From NCBI GenBank assembly GCA_020355985.1, contig CP070628.1:64101-70792 (forward strand): a stretch of 6,692 nucleotides of DNA, read 5' to 3'. The DNA is from Nitrospirota bacterium. GTDB taxonomy: Bacteria; Nitrospirota; Nitrospiria; Nitrospirales; UBA8639. Shown in pieces: positions 4,967 to 6,692 of this stretch (positions within the stretch are counted from its first letter, which is position 1; each line of letters opens with the position of its first letter). A program made the position numbers and the translations under genes. The notes under the pieces were generated by a model. It was not told the DNA's origin, searched no databases, and saw only the letters and a program-made list of their open reading frames with translations.

Positions 4967-6692
4967 TCAGATCATTGGAGAAGCTGCAAGAGACGTTGTT
5001 GTAGGGAAGCGAATGCAGAATGTGGTCCCCTCGCCAACTGTACTTTCGACCGTGATGGTGGCTCCATGGAGCTCCACTAATTGTTTGACGATCGAGAGTC
5101 CCAACCCCAACCCTTCCGTGCCGATTTCAGGCCTTCGGTGTGCCTGATAGAAGGCTTGGAAAAGGTGAGTCTGAGCTTCTTGGGGTATGCCGGGGCCGCT
5201 GTCCGAGATGGACAAGAGTATATGATTTGGCGGGTCTGGGCAGGCCGCAACCACGATGCGGCCATTTTCTGGCGTAAATTTATGAGCATTATGAATGAGG
5301 TTGGTGACAATTTGGTGAAGGCGGTCCGGATCTCCCCAAATCGCCAAATCCTCTTCCGTTGTTTCCGTAATCAACTCTTGGTTTTTGGTTTGAGTCAAGG
5401 GCAAAAATTCTTGAGTGATTTCTTCCAAGAGGGTTGGAATGGGTACGGTTTGAGGGGTGAGCCGTATCGTGCCGGACTCAATGCGGGAGAGATCTAAGAG
5501 GTCCGCAATCATGCGGGTCAATCGATTGGCATTGGCGCTGATTCTGGTCAGGTACAGTTGTTGCCGTTCTGCCAGGGGCCCTACCATGCCATGCAGCATA
5601 TTTTCCGTGAAGCCCTTAATTGATGTGAGTGGTGTGCGCAGTTCATGGGAACAATGGGAAAGGAATTGCGATTTCATCCGGTCGAGTTCCTTGAGTCGGG
5701 TATTCGCGGTCTCAAGATCCTGATTGGCCTGTTGAAGTTCTGTCGTACGTTCTTCAACTTTCGCTTCCAACCCTATATTCAGGGCTTCAATTTCGTCATA
5801 AGCGAGAGCCGTATCCAGTGCAATGGCCATTTGGTGCGCAACTGTGGATAGTAAATTCTGTTCAGGGATTGAAGGCGGTTTGGCCTGTCGATTCCCGGCC
5901 ACAAGAACCCCCAACGGCTGATTGGGACTAACCAGGGCTAGAGCGATCCCACTCTGTAGCTGCCCTTCTGTGAGGATCCTGCTGGTTACGGGATGAGCAT
6001 GATCGAGAATTCGTTGGACATGTTCAATGACGGACGGTTGTGGGCTGTGAAGGGTTTCGTAGAGAAGATCGTGAGGTGTCGCGGGAATCGTCACATTCTG
6101 AAGATTTGATGCCCATCCATGGGGCCCACCCTGCGTGTGAATCTTGTCGAACTGTTGGTGCTTTTCATTCCATAGGGCAATCCAAGCGTGGTCATAGCGA
6201 AGTGACTGCACGATGGCCTGTAGGCCAGCCTGGATAATTTGTTCCTGGTCGAGCGTCGAGCTGATTTGAAGAGTCAGTTTATGGAGCATGGTTAATTCGT
6301 CGACATGCCGTCGGACTTCCACAAGACTATTCTCTTGCTGAAGATAGGCCTTTCTGAGTTCTTCGTGCTGCTGCTCTGCCGAGGCCAATTGTTCCTGAAT
6401 GATGTTGCCGCGTTCTTGGAGTTCCTTCCGATCTGTCCAGATTCGTCCGGTTAATGGCACTATCACCATTGGCAAGAGTGACAGCCCGGCATGGCTCCAC
6501 CAAGGAAAATGAGGGGCAAGAGTCATTGACAGGCCAAACATCACCAGGCCTAGGGCCACACCTGCGAGAATCCAGCTTGAGAGAGGTGGTGATTGTGGAG
6601 TCCATGTAAAGCTCCATTCACAATAGGGTGCCCCCTCGGCGATGCAGCAGATGACTTGAATAGTGGCCGGTGGCGCTCCAAACATGGTAGCC
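4967..6692 (-). CDS. Membrane sensor histidine kinase: V4R-like tail, 2 TM, GAF, HisKA, HATPase_c (5' end outside window)
   Basis: This two-component sensor autophosphorylates on histidine and would pass the phosphate to a response regulator, none of which is seen here. Numbering is from the Met at 6685. Residues 3-28 resemble the end of a V4R sensory domain, with Cys14-x-A-x-G-x3-Cys22. Two membrane segments follow (about 38-57 and 66-83), then a coiled coil (84-125), a GAF domain (about 128-294), a second coiled coil (296-338), HisKA with phospho-acceptor His347 in SHELRTPL (346-353), and HATPase_c with the N box NLIHNAHKFTP (462-472), DSGPGI (495-500) and GLGLGL (525-530). The residue three before His347 is His344, where Asn is common. 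The Met at 6685 is probably internal: it has no Shine-Dalgarno, the frame stays open to the window edge, and it would start inside the V4R motif. The C-terminal end is complete (TGA, 4969-4967). The signal sensed is unknown. Confidence 0.93.
   Translation of the reverse strand, partial: ATMFGAPPATIQVICCIAEGAPYCEWSFTWTPQSPPLSSWILAGVALGLVMFGLSMTLAPHFPWWSHAGLSLLPMVIVPLTGRIWTDRKELQERGNIIQEQLASAEQQHEELRKAYLQQENSLVEVRRHVDELTMLHKLTLQISSTLDQEQIIQAGLQAIVQSLRYDHAWIALWNEKHQQFDKIHTQGGPHGWASNLQNVTIPATPHDLLYETLHSPQPSVIEHVQRILDHAHPVTSRILTEGQLQSGIALALVSPNQPLGVLVAGNRQAKPPSIPEQNLLSTVAHQMAIALDTALAYDEIEALNIGLEAKVEERTTELQQANQDLETANTRLKELDRMKSQFLSHCSHELRTPLTSIKGFTENMLHGMVGPLAERQQLYLTRISANANRLTRMIADLLDLSRIESGTIRLTPQTVPIPTLLEEITQEFLPLTQTKNQELITETTEEDLAIWGDPDRLHQIVTNLIHNAHKFTPENGRIVVAACPDPPNHILLSISDSGPGIPQEAQTHLFQAFYQAHRRPEIGTEGLGLGLSIVKQLVELHGATITVESTVGEGTTFCIRFPTTTSLAASPMI

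Noticed and set aside
5081..5497. Plus-strand frame of 138 residues opposite the histidine kinase
   Set aside because: It has no recognisable domain or ribosome site and lies entirely over the well-conserved HisKA/HATPase_c coding region.

Overview
The window is a compact stretch of bacterial chromosome with every recognisable gene on the minus strand. In transcription order (right to left) it holds: a membrane sensor histidine kinase cut by the right edge, a 28-residue lysine-rich protein, aroE, aroK, a MEKHLA-domain protein, glk, rpiA, and the N-terminal part of a Do/HtrA serine protease cut by the left edge. The periplasmic protease with an N-terminal export signal and the strong AGGAG-type ribosome sites fit a Gram-negative bacterium of roughly balanced base composition. 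The mix of genes and the V4R-type end of the kinase remind me of Nitrospirota-like genomes, but this is a weak impression and not demonstrated. I see no rRNA, tRNA, CRISPR, insertion sequence or phage gene.

Layout. 6692-4967: histidine kinase (V4R-like tail, two membrane segments, GAF, HisKA, HATPase_c), followed by a long imperfect hairpin (4882-4918). 4833-4684: a very short gene with a -10-like box, a U8 tract and a Shine-Dalgarno matching about 13 bases of the usual 16S 3' end. Two overlapping, mutually exclusive hairpins (4630-4681) follow directly. 4481-2632: aroE and aroK overlap by 4 bases, and the MEKHLA gene follows after 27 bases; these look like one operon. 2631-2449: a 183-base spacer with two possible promoters and a small palindrome. 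2448-670: glk and rpiA, 12 bases apart and in the same reading frame. 669-495: spacer. 494-1: HtrA-type protease.

Functions. AroE and AroK carry out consecutive steps of the shikimate pathway (3-dehydroshikimate to shikimate to shikimate 3-phosphate). Glk and RpiA serve glucose entry and pentose-phosphate balance, which also supplies erythrose 4-phosphate to the shikimate pathway. Most of the window is housekeeping. The unusual items are the tiny basic protein with its exceptional translation start and 3' hairpins, the MEKHLA protein of unknown function in the aro operon, the in-frame glk/rpiA junction, and departures from the usual cofactor or metal motifs in AroE and AroK.
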